From assembly GCA_022828595.1 (NCBI GenBank), contig JAKGHH010000003.1, positions 18,104,934 through 18,168,933 of the forward strand: a stretch of DNA of 64,000 nt, given 5' to 3'. Source of the stretch: Nelumbo lutea. Its lineage: Eukaryota; Streptophyta; Magnoliopsida; Proteales; Nelumbonaceae. The notes under the pieces are model-generated. The model had not been told where the DNA came from. It worked only from the letters and a program-made list of their open reading frames with translations, and searched no databases. Positions 1 through 12,285 of this stretch are shown piece after piece; within the stretch, counting starts at the first letter, position 1, and every line of letters begins with the position of its first letter. The translations under genes were made by a program, and so were the position numbers.

Positions 1-1715
1 GCAAAGAGTTTGATGATTAAATCGAGATTTAAATCTTAAGTTCCAACATATCTTTACCTCAATATAGGAACCTTTTATATAGTCGGAGTTGTATAAAAAG
101 AATAATAATTGGGAACAGGTGGCCACAGTTAATAGTGGTTGGTGATGGGTGATTATGATGCATTCGGCTGATGCCACGTATCAGAATTCATCTGATAACC
201 GAGATGCATTCGACCAATACTACGTATCAAGATCTGCGAGTCAGCCAGATACTCCATGAACCACCAAAAGAGGAGGCGTTGAGTGAGATCGAAGCCATGA
301 TTTAAGGCAGGGAGTGACGGTTAGGAAGTATGACCCAAATTATGAAGAAAAAGAGCATGACTTCTAGACAAAAGAGACGGATGAAGCTACAAAGTTATTT
401 CTTTCTTCTAATTAACACCGGAGAAAGAGAGCAACCATTCTTTCACTGTATTTAAGTGATGTTAGAGTTAAACGGCTTGGTTTGACGTGTTCTAAGAGAT
501 AAGACTTTGATTTGATTTATTGGTCAAGCACGTAACACTTGATATCAAACCCAGCTATAAGTGAGAATTGTTTAAATCGAACCATTGCACATAATTAGCT
601 GCCCAAGCGTGGAGATATGCTAAAGTTTTAAAAGGTTAAAAGCTTGGCTTGACGTATTTTAACAATCAATACTTTTGGTTTATTGGTCAAGCATTTATTT
701 GATAATTTGATATCAGTATCTATTAAGTGAGAGTTGTCTAAAGTACCGAAAAGTCCAAAAGGTTAAATGGCTTGACTTGAATAACGCACAAAGGTTAAAA
801 AAAAAACAATTGAACCCAAATTTTTAAATTTAGAAAAAAAAAATATTTGAATAACCCACAAAGGTAAAATCAATTAATTTGTAAAAGAACCTCTCAAAAA
901 TCAGAATTTAATGTAATAAAATTATTCATAAAGTTCCTGAAAAGGACTAAAGAAAAAGCTCACAATTAAGAATATTGAAGCAGTAGTTGGATAATTGTAT
1001 TCTAAGCTAACTGATTGATCAGCCTGACGTGTTGTATTATATGATCATTCCAATAATATCATGCAGTTCTCTGTAGAACTCAGATGGCCAATGAAAGTAT
1101 TGAGTCCAATTCTAATTTTAGATGGGTCAATAGAATTTTCTAGGTGGGTCATGGGTGGATCTTTCTGGCCCGAACTATGTGCCAATTGTTTTGCCCTATT
1201 GACCTAAAGAACTCTCATTTCTCACACACAGATATTCATGTCTTCGGTTCTACCCCCCCAAAAAATCAAAATCTGTCTTTGCAATGGAACGGTTTTTGAC
1301 CATAAAATAGAGTGAATATTAAGACAGTGTGTGCCAAATTCGCACCCTGAAATTTGCAAACCTTAAAAAAAAAAAAAAAAAAAAAAAAAGGATGATTTTG
1401 TAACAAATTTTGAAAGCAAGCTGACAACTCTGAAAATATTGGTAGTTATCTGTGAAGGAAGTCATGGTGGATTCATACCAAAATATAGAGCAGCTCTGCT
1501 GGTCCATGTTAGGTAGGATCAAATTACTCGGAATTAAATACAAATTATATTATAAATATAACCTGTAGCTCTGAAACTATTGTTAGTTACAAGTACACTT
1601 TGTGCCTGCCGGGGAATGAACACTAAACCGATAACAACTCGTTAACACATTTCTAGACTTTAACTATTTGGACCCCTACCAGGCTTTGTTGAGCAAAAAT
1701 TAAAGTAGAAAGAGT

Positions 1716-1953
1716 ATGGTTTTTAAAACCGGACGGTTGGACCGGAAAAACCAGGGGTGACTGGTTCCGTTTTTCTCCAAAATCAGGATTTTTTAAGAAA
1801 TCGTTGATTTTGGTCAGTAAACCGCTGACTCAGTCAGTTAACTGTTCAAATGGTTTTGACCTTTTTTTTTTTTTTGTTAAAACGGGCCGACCGTTTCAAT
1901 CCTGTAACCGGACCCCTGACCGGTTCGGTCTCCTGATCGGTTTTAAAAACCAT
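1716..1953. mobile_element. Foldback MITE, ggtttttaaaacc family, copy A
   Basis: The ends are a 16-bp inverted repeat: atggtttttaaaaccg at 1716-1731, with its reverse complement ending at 1953. The body is rich in GGACC/GGTCC-type words with a T-rich centre. The flanking 10-mers tagaaagagt (left) and gagaaagaat (right) match at 8 of 10 positions, as expected for a worn 9-11 bp target duplication of Mutator type. At least six relatives occur in the window. Confidence 0.7.
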
Positions 1954-3660
1954 GAGAAAGAATTTACCATGAACATCTAATACAAATATTTTTTTTGGGT
2001 ATGTATTGTTAAATAAATTTATGTTATTTTTTAGATGGATATTAAATTAAAATTATTTTTAAAAATAATAAAATTTTAATATATTTAAATAAAACCTAAA
2101 TGGATGTTAAAAATTAATAATACTATCATTTCTAAACGGCAAATGCTAGCATGTAGAAAAACATTATAGACTTTATGACATGGGAATGAAGAAGAGTCCA
2201 GATTTGCTCCTCATACAAGGTTCCCCACACCAACCTCACAGCATTGGAAATATCTCTATACTTATAAATTATCATTCATGGGGAGATGTTCCCAATACAT
2301 GCCTGCAATGTAATATCAAGTTAGTGTGAGGTGCACTCTGTGGGGAGCAAATTTGAATTCAGTGAAGAACAGTGACCAATTGACCATAAGCCATAACCCC
2401 ATAACCTTGGACTAAGAGAGATAAGCCTCTGCACCAACCAGCCAGTATATGCGGGTGTTCTTAAATCTTAAAATAGGGCTTTATTTTTTGTTTCAACAAA
2501 TAAGAAGCCCTTTGTCACAAATTTGTTCAGAGAAGTACAGATACATCCAATGCAGATTTTTGAATTCCACTGCAGATCTATAAATATTCAAAATATTGAA
2601 AATTTCCATTCTAAACATCACCTGTAAATTGACATTAATTGCGAGCTAGCACCTATCCAACTGTACTTTAGGCCTAAAAATTGTATCCCTGGACTGAACC
2701 GTCATTCTCCTAAATTTGTTTACTTAGTAACTCAAAAAAGGCTAGGGGTCGGTCTGTACTTAGAAGCAAGAATGTGCAAAGCATATCAAGTTTAATAACT
2801 TTTTAAGGAAAAGTTAGTGGAATTAGGGAGTTGAGATCTAATCATCTAATTCGTATGATGCATCTGATGAATGGTAGGGACCCTTTTCTCCTGTGATTTG
2901 ATCTTAGTGAGGTGGGTGGAGTGGGACCTCACTGATGGGATCAGATAGTAACTTTGGAAATGGGCGATGTACCCCTTTCAGCAGAAAAAGGATTTATAGA
3001 AAAAGAAGAAAAGAAAATTAAAATGTCTTTTGGTAAAAATAAAATATGTTGAGTTAGCTTAAATAAGGCTTGTTCTCTATAGTTTAGAGAAGTGTTGTGT
3101 CCCCCAAAACACTAGGCAGTAGCGCCCTATTTGACATCTCCTACTCGCAAGAACTCTAGAGGGAACAGTTTCTCGTGTATAATATTATATAGGAGTGAGA
3201 TGTTTTTCATGTGTTAGTTGTAATGTTACGTAGGTAGAGTTTTTTTGTAGGTGGAAGAACTGGATTCATTTAAAAATTATGAATATACAACTAACTACAT
3301 TGTTGGTGGTGTTCTACATCACTAGTGATGTAGTGTAGTGTGTTAAAATAAACATTAAGGATAGGGGTGGAGTTAAGATTTTTTATTAAGGGGGGCCAAA
3401 AAGGTAGTAAATATACGTAAAGATCAAAATTTAAAAAATATTTAAATGGGTATTATGGGGATTTTCAAGGCATAGGGGGCCATGGCTCCTCTTCTGCCAC
3501 CCATGGCTCCGCCCCACTCCCCCCCTGATTAACGACTATGGTGTGGGGTGTTTTAGATCATGTGTTTTAAAACTTGCGATATTTATATTCCAAACCAAGT
3601 ATAACCGGTTTCAGACCACATCATGGCTTAAAAATCATGTTTCAACGAACTGGAATAAGG

Positions 3661-3940
3661 TCCTATCACATTATCAAACATCACCCTAAGCGTGTTTAGG
3701 GTTGGTTTGGTTCGATTGTAGGTTGTTTGATCAGATTGGATTGGTTTTGGTCAGTTTACAAACAGTTGAATCAAAATCGACTCAATCTGATCAGATAAGG
3801 TTCTACCACATTATCAAATATCACCCTAAGCGTGTTTAGGATTGGTTTAGTTCGATTGGTAGGTTGATTGATCAGATTGGATTGGTTTTGGTCAGTTTAC
3901 AAACAGTAGAACTAAAACTGATCCAATCTGATCAGATTAG
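3661..3940. repeat. 140-bp tandem duplication
   Basis: Two head-to-tail copies, about 3661-3800 and 3801-3940, share long identical runs such as caccctaagcgtgtttagg and gatcagattggattggtttt, with scattered differences. The unit contains GATCAGATTGG words and their reverse complements, so each copy can also fold. Cause and function are unknown. Confidence 0.85.
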
Positions 3941-5354
3941 GGAAATTGTGAATCCATTCCAACCGAAAATACTAGAAAAGCAATTAACTTAGATCAAATT
4001 GGGTCAATTTTGACCAGTTTTATCGATTTGATGAACAACCCTAACCTTAGTTACCGTCGCTTTGCCAATCCGATTGAATCGTCTATTTTTCAATAATACG
4101 TGTGTATATATCAAATAATGGAAACTTGAGACCATATGGAGGGTGCAATTAATTCAAACTTTTGTCCACCTCAGGGCTGTCTCCTTTTGCCCACCTCCTG
4201 TAATTTGTTTTGATGTGAATGACACTGCAAATAAGGCAAAATATAGCTCAAATGTTTCGGTCATAAAAATAAAAAGCTCCATGTTTCGGTCATAAATCTA
4301 CATGGCAAAGTTCAGCACAAAATAAGGCTGCAAATGATACCTGACTGTTCAAATCAGTTCCATTAAGGCTGCATTTGGCATTCCTTGTTTTAAGATTCAT
4401 CTCCTTTTTGCAATAGTTTACAATTAATTTTGTTCATAAAATATTATATCAAAGCCATTTTTAGTTCATTCTATTAAATATTATATAATATTTTAATAGT
4501 TTTTAGTTCTATTTATTTATACTATTCAGTATCCAATTACAATCTGAATTTAATTCAAATCCGATATAAATCTGATGGATGAAATCATATTTCAATTTAA
4601 ATACAAACGAATCAAATTTGGATCTACCTATATCCGATCCTATTCAATCTATTTGCAACCCTAGCACAGAAGACATGACAGGCATGAGAACCTTACCACA
4701 TGTGAACATCAGAACATGTTTTATACTCTATGCTAGAGGAATCTCTTGTTTCTTTTGAGGAGTGGAGGTTGGTCGTGGCCTGGTGGGTAGTAAATGCTTA
4801 AAGTTGTTTAATGTCGGTGGGTAGTATTAGTAAATGGTGACCCTGAGGAATTTCGGAGGGATACATGCTCAGATTGCAGGGCAGGAAAGCGGTGCGGATA
4901 CCCGTAATCCTTTCATCAAACCCATTAAAACCAAGCAGGGATCTGCTAATGCTAGTGGTAAACTAGGAACAGAATAGGTCATGTATTCCTCTGTTTTTTT
5001 CTCAGTTTCAAGATCAAAATTGACCTGTTTCATGTGCTATTGGCCACAGAACCAGAGGAATCAGAGAAAATGCAACATGTGCAATTGGCCAAGTGAAGAA
5101 ACTAATTGATTCAGGTAATCCATTAACAATTAACAATCAGAATTACATCAACGAGGTAGAACACAACCGCTTAGATCCACCTAACGGAAGAATGGGTGTC
5201 GTAACAGGCAAAAGAAATGCTAGAATCCATGAAGGAAAATAATAGAAAATAAAATTTCGTTGTTTGTTTTGGAAGAATCAAATCGCCTATCCAAGATTTT
5301 AGTTCTACTTGGTCGCAAACTAGAAGAAGACACAACCTCATTCATGCTTCTCCT

Positions 5355-6797
5355 TCATGCCACAGCAGGCATGTCCTTGAGCCATTGATCGAGGGGCTTA
5401 CCAATACAGTAAACAATGAAACCAATCTTCCTCAGCTTCTCCACATCCACAATATTCCGTCCATCGAACACAAACGCAGGTTTCTGCATGTTATCGTATA
5501 CCCTCTGGTAATCAAGTTTCTTGAACTCGTCCCACTCTGTCAGAATGCAGACAGCATGGGCATTCTTGGTTGCCTCATATGCGTCCCAAACAACGCTCAC
5601 TTGCTTCACTGAGGTGGGGCTCGATGGCTGGAGGTGGCGTGGATGGTCCCAATCAAACTTTTTCATTGAGATGTCCCTCTGGATCTGATCCTCATTCACC
5701 TGAGGATCAAAGATGCTCAAATGGGCATTGTCCCCCAAGAGCCCCTTGCACACATCGATGGCAGGAGTCTCCCTGGTGTCACCTGTGTCCTTCTTGAATG
5801 CAAAGCCCAGAATAGCAATCTTCTTACCTGAGACTGTGTTGAACATGGAAGAGACAACCCGGTTCACAAAACGGTTCTTCTGGTAGTCGTTCACCTCAAT
5901 CACCTGTTTCCAGTAGTTTGCTACTTCAGGGAGGCCATTACACTCACAAATGTAGACCAGGTTGAGGATATCCTTCTGGAAGCAGGATCCGCCAAAGCCA
6001 ACGCTGGCATTCAGGAACCTGGGACCAATCCTGGTGTCTTTACCAACAGCATGAGCCACTTGGGTAACATCTGCACCAGTTGCCTCACAGAGCGCTGACA
6101 TGGAATTGACAGAAGAGATCCTCTGAGCCAAGAAGGCATTGGCAGCAAGCTTGGAGAGCTCTGCCGACCACAGGTTGGTAGTTATGATTCGATCCTCAGG
6201 CACCCACTGGGCATACACACCCTTCAACACCTTGATTGCTTTCTGTCCTTCCGGCGTTTCCCTGCCTCCGATGAGCACTCGGTCAGGATTGAGGAGGTCT
6301 TGGATGGCAGTCCCCTCAGCAAGGAACTCTGGGTTTGAGAGAATTTGGAAGTTGATACCCTTGCTGTTGTGGGTCAGAATCTTCTCAATTGCCTCAGCTG
6401 TTTTTACTGGGACTGTTGATTTCTCAACTACAATCTTGTTGGATTTCGATACATCAGCTATCAAGCGTGCCGCACTCTCCCAGTAGGTCAGATCAGCGGC
6501 TTTGCCTGCTCCGAGCCCCCGAGTTTTGGTTGGAGTGTTGACAGAGACAAAAATTATGTCCGACTCCGCAACATGTTGCTCCACATCAGTGCTGAAGAAA
6601 AGGTTCTTTCCTCTGCACTGCTTCACCACATCTTCCAGCCCTGGCTCATAGATGGGGAGCTGGTCGCTGTTCCAGGCTGTGATCCGAGGAACAGAGATGT
6701 CCACCACAATCACTTGATTTGAAGGACACTTCAATGCGATCACAGCCATCGTTGGTCCCCCGACGTACCCGGCTCCAATACAACAGATCTTCACCAT
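5355..6797 (-). CDS. UGD: UDP-glucose 6-dehydrogenase
   Basis: The enzyme oxidises UDP-glucose to UDP-glucuronate with two NAD+, supplying cytosolic precursor for pectin and hemicellulose sugars. The 480-codon frame has no coding intron, as is usual for plant UGDs. The N-terminal Rossmann motif GAGYVGGPT is at residues 8-16. The family signature [10 protein letters not shown] lies at 268-277 with the catalytic cysteine at C272; [10 protein letters not shown] (155-164) and K216/N220 fit the substrate site. The C-terminal UDP-binding half (about 324-440) contains [15 protein letters not shown]. Length and ends match the family, and the ATG opens directly into [15 protein letters not shown] 5'UTR intron lies just upstream (6818-7464). 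No frameshift or missing residue is seen, so the gene should be functional. Confidence 0.97.
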   Translation of the reverse strand: MVKICCIGAGYVGGPTMAVIALKCPSNQVIVVDISVPRITAWNSDQLPIYEPGLEDVVKQCRGKNLFFSTDVEQHVAESDIIFVSVNTPTKTRGLGAGKAADLTYWESAARLIADVSKSNKIVVEKSTVPVKTAEAIEKILTHNSKGINFQILSNPEFLAEGTAIQDLLNPDRVLIGGRETPEGQKAIKVLKGVYAQWVPEDRIITTNLWSAELSKLAANAFLAQRISSVNSMSALCEATGADVTQVAHAVGKDTRIGPRFLNASVGFGGSCFQKDILNLVYICECNGLPEVANYWKQVIEVNDYQKNRFVNRVVSSMFNTVSGKKIAILGFAFKKDTGDTRETPAIDVCKGLLGDNAHLSIFDPQVNEDQIQRDISMKKFDWDHPRHLQPSSPTSVKQVSVVWDAYEATKNAHAVCILTEWDEFKKLDYQRVYDNMQKPAFVFDGRNIVDVEKLRKIGFIVYCIGKPLDQWLKDMPAVA

Positions 6798-6817
6798 GTT
6801 TCCTGCTTATCTAAAAC

Positions 6818-7464
6818 CTGCGAAAGACCACATATCCTGAAACATCAAACATTTGGCAAAAGATCGAAGTTTGAAGTCCTGCATTCATATTTGGGTTCTC
6901 CAGATATTTATTCTTTCCAAAAAAAAATATGTCTCTGCATGGTTCCTAGTCAGTGAGTGCGGATCTGATGCTAGTAATACGCTGTCAGCACGACATTCAG
7001 CCGTGCTTTGGGAACATCTTCCATGAATGAGCACATACAAGCACATGAGATGTTCTCAATACACGGCTGGATGATAGGAAAGAATGCTAGCAGTACTGAA
7101 AATAAAAGATTCATAAGAGACTAGAATTGTAAGTGAGAAAATATGAGATAAGCAACAGATTTGTACATTATGGACAGATTCTTTAAAATACAGTAGATCC
7201 TTATTTTCAATTCATAAAGAATTCAACTGATAACAGACTGAAAAAACTCTAGAACCTTCCCTGAACATGAATTGAAACCCGAACTGCGCTACAAAAGTAA
7301 AGCAGAGGACCGAATTAACAAAAGCCAATAGAACCTTCCCTGAACATGAAGAAAATAACAGAATGCAATAACTAACACCGACAAATTGTACGATAGATCA
7401 TGGAATACTTGACTAGAAATCACATGTTTCTTTTATTGAAGACAGTGGTGAAGATCAAGATTAC
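6818..7464 (-). other. UGD: 5'UTR intron of UGD
   Basis: On the minus strand, GAGAAG|GTAATC (exon end 7465) forms a good donor and TTTCGCAG|G (exon start 6817) a good acceptor, 20 bases before the ATG. A leader intron of this kind is common in plant UGD genes and often boosts expression. The intron holds one copy of the foldback motif with ATGTTCTCAAT arms at about 6992-7062. This is inferred from splice signals only. Confidence 0.7.
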
Positions 7465-7577
7465 CTTCTCTGTTTCTTGAAAAGGATGGGGAGAAAGACG
7501 ACAGAAGAGAACGGGAGAGCATGAAAAGAAGGAAACGAAAACAGATCTTCTGCTGCGGGAAAATGAAAGACAGGCCT

Positions 7578-7587
7578 TATTTAAATA
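7578..7587 (-). promoter_or_regulatory. UGD: TATA box of UGD
   Basis: On the minus strand the sequence reads TATTTAAATA, about 115 bases upstream of the end of the leader exon. It would place the transcription start near 7545-7555. No other strong TATA element sits between it and the leader intron. Confidence 0.5.
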
Positions 7588-8565
7588 CGCAAATTATGGG
7601 ATCTACTCGTCTAATCTTTCTCAGAAACCAAGCAATCTCAGATTTGAGCGGTGGAGCAAGAAGGAATGAATTTTCAACATGTTCGTGATTGCACCCTTAC
7701 ACAAATTCACCGTCGAAGTTCGGACAACGGTTCCTTCTTTATTCCTTAGTCCCTATCAATAAGAACATATATACTAAAAATAGGAAAATTGTCATTTTCC
7801 TCCCTCAAAGATGGGAAACTAAATAGGCTCCCCAATTGGGTGATTTGGGTCGGGTCCCGTGACTCGTGATGTTGTGTAAGCCTCTATAAATTGTAATGCA
7901 TTAGCCCACATGAACTGTAAACCAGTGCTGTCAATTGTGGGGTCTGAATCCGGGTCAGAATAGAACCAGATTTAATCCTAAATAATACAAAATTAGAGCC
8001 GGTAAAAATCAATAAATAATGAAAATAATTAGAAGTGAAACCATAATAGCTATGAATAAGTAATAAAATAAAAGAAATTAGATTACCAGCAATAGCACCC
8101 ATATGATTTTTACTTTTAGAAAACCCGGCCCTTGTCCGATCCGCGACTGTCGATCTATCGGATCAGCCGCTTCCTTACATGAAGTGCATTACATTTTTGT
8201 CCAACTAAACCTTTCTATTTACGTTTTTTTATCATGTCAATTGTCAACCGACGAATAATGTTGTCCTGATCCGAATCCCGAATCCGATCCAGCTGGTGTC
8301 GCATTTGCAATTTCATGGATGGAAGCAATGTCTCTGTTTTTTTATGCTTAGAAACAAGAGACAACATATGGCAAAGCTAGGGGCGTCGTATTAAAGGAAA
8401 AGGAGATGTGGATAATGGGATCTGACAAGCATGTGGTTCACTGTGGGCTCGTTTAGCACAAGTGCATAACCAAGCCACTCCTGTCAAATTCCCGTGGTTT
8501 TGAGACGAGGGTAGGCATCTCTCTTTTCTCTCTCTCTCCCACATATATACAAAACTCTCTTTTAT
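7588..8565. other. Intergenic region, no gene seen
   Basis: This holds upstream sequence of the UGD gene and decayed repeats. GATCCG/CGGATC words near 7940-8300 are present in both orientations and look like the remains of a foldback element. A CT-rich stretch lies at 8520-8540. No exon is supported. Confidence 0.5.
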
Positions 8566-8742
8566 TTAGGTAAAATACAAAAACCTCCATTAAAGTTTTT
8601 GACAATCATATAAACTTCTCTTGAATTTTTTAAAAGTTGACAAAAATCTCCCTTTCATCACTAATTCAGATAAAAAACTATTAAAATTATGAAAGTATCC
8701 CTGATTAATCGTTAGGACATCATTAAAATATTTCAAAATATT
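8566..8742 (+). repeat. Left terminal inverted repeat
   Basis: It begins ttaggtaaaatacaaaaacc and is the partner of the right TIR at 9688-9857 in the opposite orientation. Divergence is modest, with scattered substitutions and short indels. Confidence 0.85.
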
Positions 8743-8789
8743 CATTTTTAATTTAGTTTTAAAGAAACTTATTCAGCAATTCGTTTTGT

Positions 8790-9350
8790 TCCCATAACCG
8801 AACAGCAGTGGCTGAAACAGGTGGTAGGAGTCGTGACATTTCAAAAACGATTTTTATCGGCAGTGCGGCAGTTGTAGAAGTCATGAAAATGCTTGTTAAT
8901 TTTTAGCCGATGGCTTGCAAAAGGGATTGGTGAGGAGAGGAAGAAGGTCGCTCATGAGATCCGGTTACTTGCAAAATCAAGCGTATTCAACAGGTCTTGC
9001 TTGTCAGATGCAGCACAATCCCCAATTTATTAAAGCTTCTATCCATGACTGATCTATCAATACAAGAGAATGCCATGGCAGCCTTGTTCAACCTTTCAAA
9101 ACATTTCAAGAGCAAAGTGTTAATTGTCAAGAACAATGGATTGGGATTGATTCTTGCATTCTAAGAGGAGGAATTACAAAAGATTCTAGCAGCTGCCACA
9201 TTTTTTTTTTATTTTCTTCAGTTGAAGAGTACAGAAAACTAATTGGAGAGATGCCAAATGCAATCTCTTCCTTGGTAGAGATGATGAGGATTGAAACAAC
9301 TCGTGGGAAGAAGAACGCTTGTGAGAAGAAAGTAGACCACGGCTACTGAG
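8790..9350 (+). pseudogene. Captured fragment of a plant U-box/armadillo E3 ligase (PUB18/19-like)
   Basis: Three plus-strand segments read as consecutive ARM-repeat pieces of a PUB protein: HEIRLLAKSSVFNRSCL (from about 8953), IQENAMAALFNLSKH (from about 9060) and VEEYRKLIGEMPNAI (from 9221). A weaker N-terminal piece starts near 8797 (NRTAVAETGGRSRDISK). They are in family order but separated by frameshifts and stops, and no U-box is present, so it cannot make a working ligase. In PUB18/19-type proteins this region binds substrate after the U-box. The source gene is not in the window. Assignment rests on remembered family motifs; a related PUB subgroup could be the parent. Confidence 0.75.
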
Positions 9351-9687
9351 AGTTGCAGCGACGGTCAAAAGAAACAAAGGAAAAACAGAAAGAAGAAGAA
9401 GAAACAGAAGATGGGGAAAAAGAGGGAGAGAGAGAGGAGAGAGCAAAAAACGAACAAAATAGGAGAGGGAAGAGAACAGCGGAGAGAAAGAGCTTTGAGA
9501 AAGTCGTCGTTGCTAGTTGTCAAACTCTATTCGATTCCACTGTGAAGAAGATGAGCAATGCCTTTCGTTTGCTCCGACTTGATGGAAGAGAGGGGGGACA
9601 GAGGAGAGAGATGGAGAAAGAGCAAATCAAGGATAAAAACCAGTGAGGGGAGATTGGGCGAAGGATTTCATGTCATTCCCTCATTCT
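9351..9687 (+). other. Purine-rich interior tract of the element
   Basis: This AGAAG/GAGAG-rich stretch runs between the captured ARM fragment and the right TIR. An open frame crosses it, but its composition (Lys, Glu, Arg) reflects the purine bias. The piece around 9505-9580 is less repetitive and may be more captured sequence that I do not recognise. Confidence 0.5.
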
Positions 9688-9857
9688 GATATCTTGAAAT
9701 ATTTTAATGATACCCTAACGACTAATCAGGGGTACTCTCATAATTTTAATGGTTTTCTGTCTAGATTAGCAACGAAAGGAAGGTTTTTGTTGAGTTCTTT
9801 AAAATTTTATTAAAGTAAAACTATAGCTTATAGGGGAGGTTTTTATATTTTACCCTA
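9688..9857 (-). repeat. Right terminal inverted repeat
   Basis: Its reverse complement begins ttagggtaaaatataaaaac and pairs with 8566-8742. Confidence 0.85.
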
Positions 9858-11256
9858 AAAAAAATGTAACATAAGGATATCTATGTGAATAAACCAATCA
9901 GGGCAGAGTTGGGATCTGATCTGCTAGGCATAAAACATTATTCATATTCTAGTCACAAAACATTACACACAAAAAAGGTGTCAATTGGCTATGGCAAGAC
10001 ACTAAGTTTTTACATGATGATTTTGGCAACTCAAAAATAGTTTGATTGGAGGCACGTCTTTCCACATAAAGACGAGACAAAAAAAGACGAAAAGTTTTAA
10101 TTCTAATTTCCCGAAATAAGCTCGGATCAATTTTCTTACATTTTTTTAAAGCAAAAAAAATCAAAAAATTTGAATTGATCAAAATTGAACCAAAAACTCA
10201 GTTAATTAAACCGATCGGTTTGATTTTAGTTCAATATTAAAAAAAAAAACTGAAAATACGGTTTGATTTCAATTAACCAAAATAAAAAACCGGTGGTTAA
10301 CCAAACCAATCGGTATACACATATTTATATATTTTATATATTATAAATTAATAAATATACATTATATATAAATATTTTATTTATTTATTTATAATATATT
10401 ATTTATTATTTAAAATATAATATTATATATATTTCTAATATTTTATTATATATATTTCTAATATTTTATTATATATTTATATATTTTTTATAATAAATAT
10501 TGTAAATAATAAAATATCAGCTAACCAAATCGACGATTAACCGAATCAATCAACCGGTTAATCGATCAACTTCGATTCACTTTCAAAATTTAATTACCGA
10601 ACCGTGAGCATCCCTACTGAAGATACTTTTCAAATTGTGCAATTGTAGCATCTTATGGGCAGGGTGAGGGACCGTGGATAGACTATTGTGAGTAACAAAT
10701 CCGAGTTCGTGTATGTAACACGAGTTTACATCTGCTGTAACCCTCTCATGGACCCTCTAACCTCCCATCTGTCAAAACTTTTAAGACCATAAACGTGGTT
10801 TTTTAGTAATTAGAACAAAGTTTAAAAAAAAAAATAGATTGTTTAAAATGATTTAGAGTCTATTACAATTTCAATAGATTTTCTATTGAAAAATCTAAAA
10901 TCATAAAATTAGTAATAATAAAATACAAACCTGTGAAATGAAAATCACTAATAACAATTTGTCATTATGATTACGGACTAAGAATTAAAACATATCCATA
11001 TTAATTAATTGTATGTAATGAGAGTATAATACATATGTAGAATAGCAATAGCAGAATTGGGTTTGATTTGGATTTAGTTGCGCAAGGGTCCGGTCAACCC
11101 CAACCCTACCGACCATTTGGGTTGGGTTAGGGTTGTATTTGAGCTAACCCAACCCAAGTTGCACTCCTATTTCCATCACTGACGAATGTGTGTCATTGAG
11201 GGATCGTAAGGACTCCATAAATGAGAAGTAGATCTAGTTCAAATTAATACTATACC

Positions 11257-11563
11257 AATGTTTTCAATCAGACCCGACTGGAAGGTTGGACTGAAAAAAA
11301 TAGAAACTGGTCACCTGATCAGTTTCGGTTTTCCTCAAAACGGTTGACTTGGGTGGTTGAATCTTCGAATTATTCAACTCGAGAATGGCTTTTTGTCATT
11401 TTTTGTTTTTTCAAATGTTTAATTTGTTATTTTTTGTTTTTTAAATATTTAATTTTTTATTTTTTGTCAAAACGGATCATCTGTTCAGACCAAACGGTTG
11501 GACCATTTGGACTGGAAACCAAATCCTAGAATGGTACCCTGTCCGATCTGGTTTTAAAAACCC
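11257..11563. mobile_element. Foldback MITE, ggtttttaaaacc family, copy B
   Basis: It starts aatgttttcaatcagacc and ends ctggttttaaaaaccc. The internal GGTTGGAC/GTTGACT words and T-rich centre match the other copies. The word ctatacc lies next to both ends, compatible with a blurred target duplication. Confidence 0.6.
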
Positions 11564-11818
11564 TATCCTATACCCATCCGGTGCGGCAATTTTTTTTTCT
11601 TTTCTTTTATTTCAATTTAACACACCCAACGGAAAAGGTACCTGGGTTTCTGGACAAGGCAGGCTATGTCCTCCCTTATATTTTATATCTATTTTTCATT
11701 ATAGTTTTCTATTAATAAAATTTTAAGGTGGTAATCCCTCCACTTAGAATAAAGTTTGGGGTTTAAAAACAAAGAGTATTTTAATGCTAAAATTTGGTTT
11801 ATAAAAAAAAAATATTTA

Positions 11819-11923
11819 GGCTGAGTTTGGAAGGAGTACAAATACAAATATGTAGAGTGTAAAACCTTATATTTTATATTTACGCTGTATATATTTGCAT
11901 TTATACTCTTTCCCAACTGAGCC
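11819..11923. mobile_element. Tourist-like MITE (105 bp, TTA duplication)
   Basis: TTA at 11816-11818 and 11924-11926 flanks an element with inverted ends ggctgagtttggaaggag / ctctttcccaactgagcc. A 3-bp TTA duplication is the PIF/Harbinger hallmark. A partial relative lies at about 46375-46445. Confidence 0.7.
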
Positions 11924-12285
11924 TTAGGGACATGTACAGCTGCTTTGCCACACTAATCTGCCATATGAAATTTCATTTGTTATCTAGACTTCTTTTGTGC
12001 AGGTCTATAAGCTGGAGAAAGCCACGGGTTTGGATATCATTAAGGAGCTGTTTGGCAAGTTTTCTAGGTAGATCCTTCAACTGCCTAATAGGTAATTAGA
12101 GTTTTTGGGGTCTTGTCTTTAAAGACCACGACTGTAAGGTTTGAGACATAGTCTATTGGGCTATTAAAAATAGTTGCAAAGGCTATTTTCAATGCAAAAA
12201 AAATTAAAATTCATTTGAAACTTTCCAGCAACCCTAGAACTCTTAAAACTTGGACATAATGAAATTGCACGTTAATTACATATAG

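Larger units (their letters stand above)
1..5354. other. Intergenic region with repeat remnants
   Basis: No exon or RNA gene could be supported here. The stretch is AT-rich and contains a foldback element (1716-1953), a foldback motif with an ATGTTCCCAAT arm (about 2249-2308) and a 140-bp tandem duplication (3661-3940). An A-run lies at about 1366-1389. The rest is anonymous. The right end is the 3' flank of the UDP-glucose dehydrogenase gene, whose stop codon is at 5355. Confidence 0.6.
8566..9857. mobile_element. Pack-MULE-like element with long terminal inverted repeats
   Basis: The first 175 or so bases (8566-8742) and the reverse complement of 9688-9857 align along their length. Shared words include the AGG(G)TAAAATA end, AAAAACCTCC, CATTAAAATTATGA and GATTA(A/G)TCGTTAGG. 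Such long TIRs around a non-transposase interior are typical of Mutator-like elements that have captured host sequence. The interior carries a decayed U-box/ARM protein fragment (8790-9350) followed by a purine-rich tract. No transposase is visible, so the element would be non-autonomous. A convincing 9-11 bp target duplication was not found, and the very ends are uncertain by a few bases. Confidence 0.85.

Noticed and set aside
5385..6486. Several plus-strand frames over the UGD gene
   Set aside because: They are antisense shadows of the intact UGD coding region.
9353..9646. 97-codon open frame inside the first Pack-MULE-like element
   Set aside because: Purine bias explains its Lys/Glu content; it starts after the captured ARM pieces and matches no family that I recognise.
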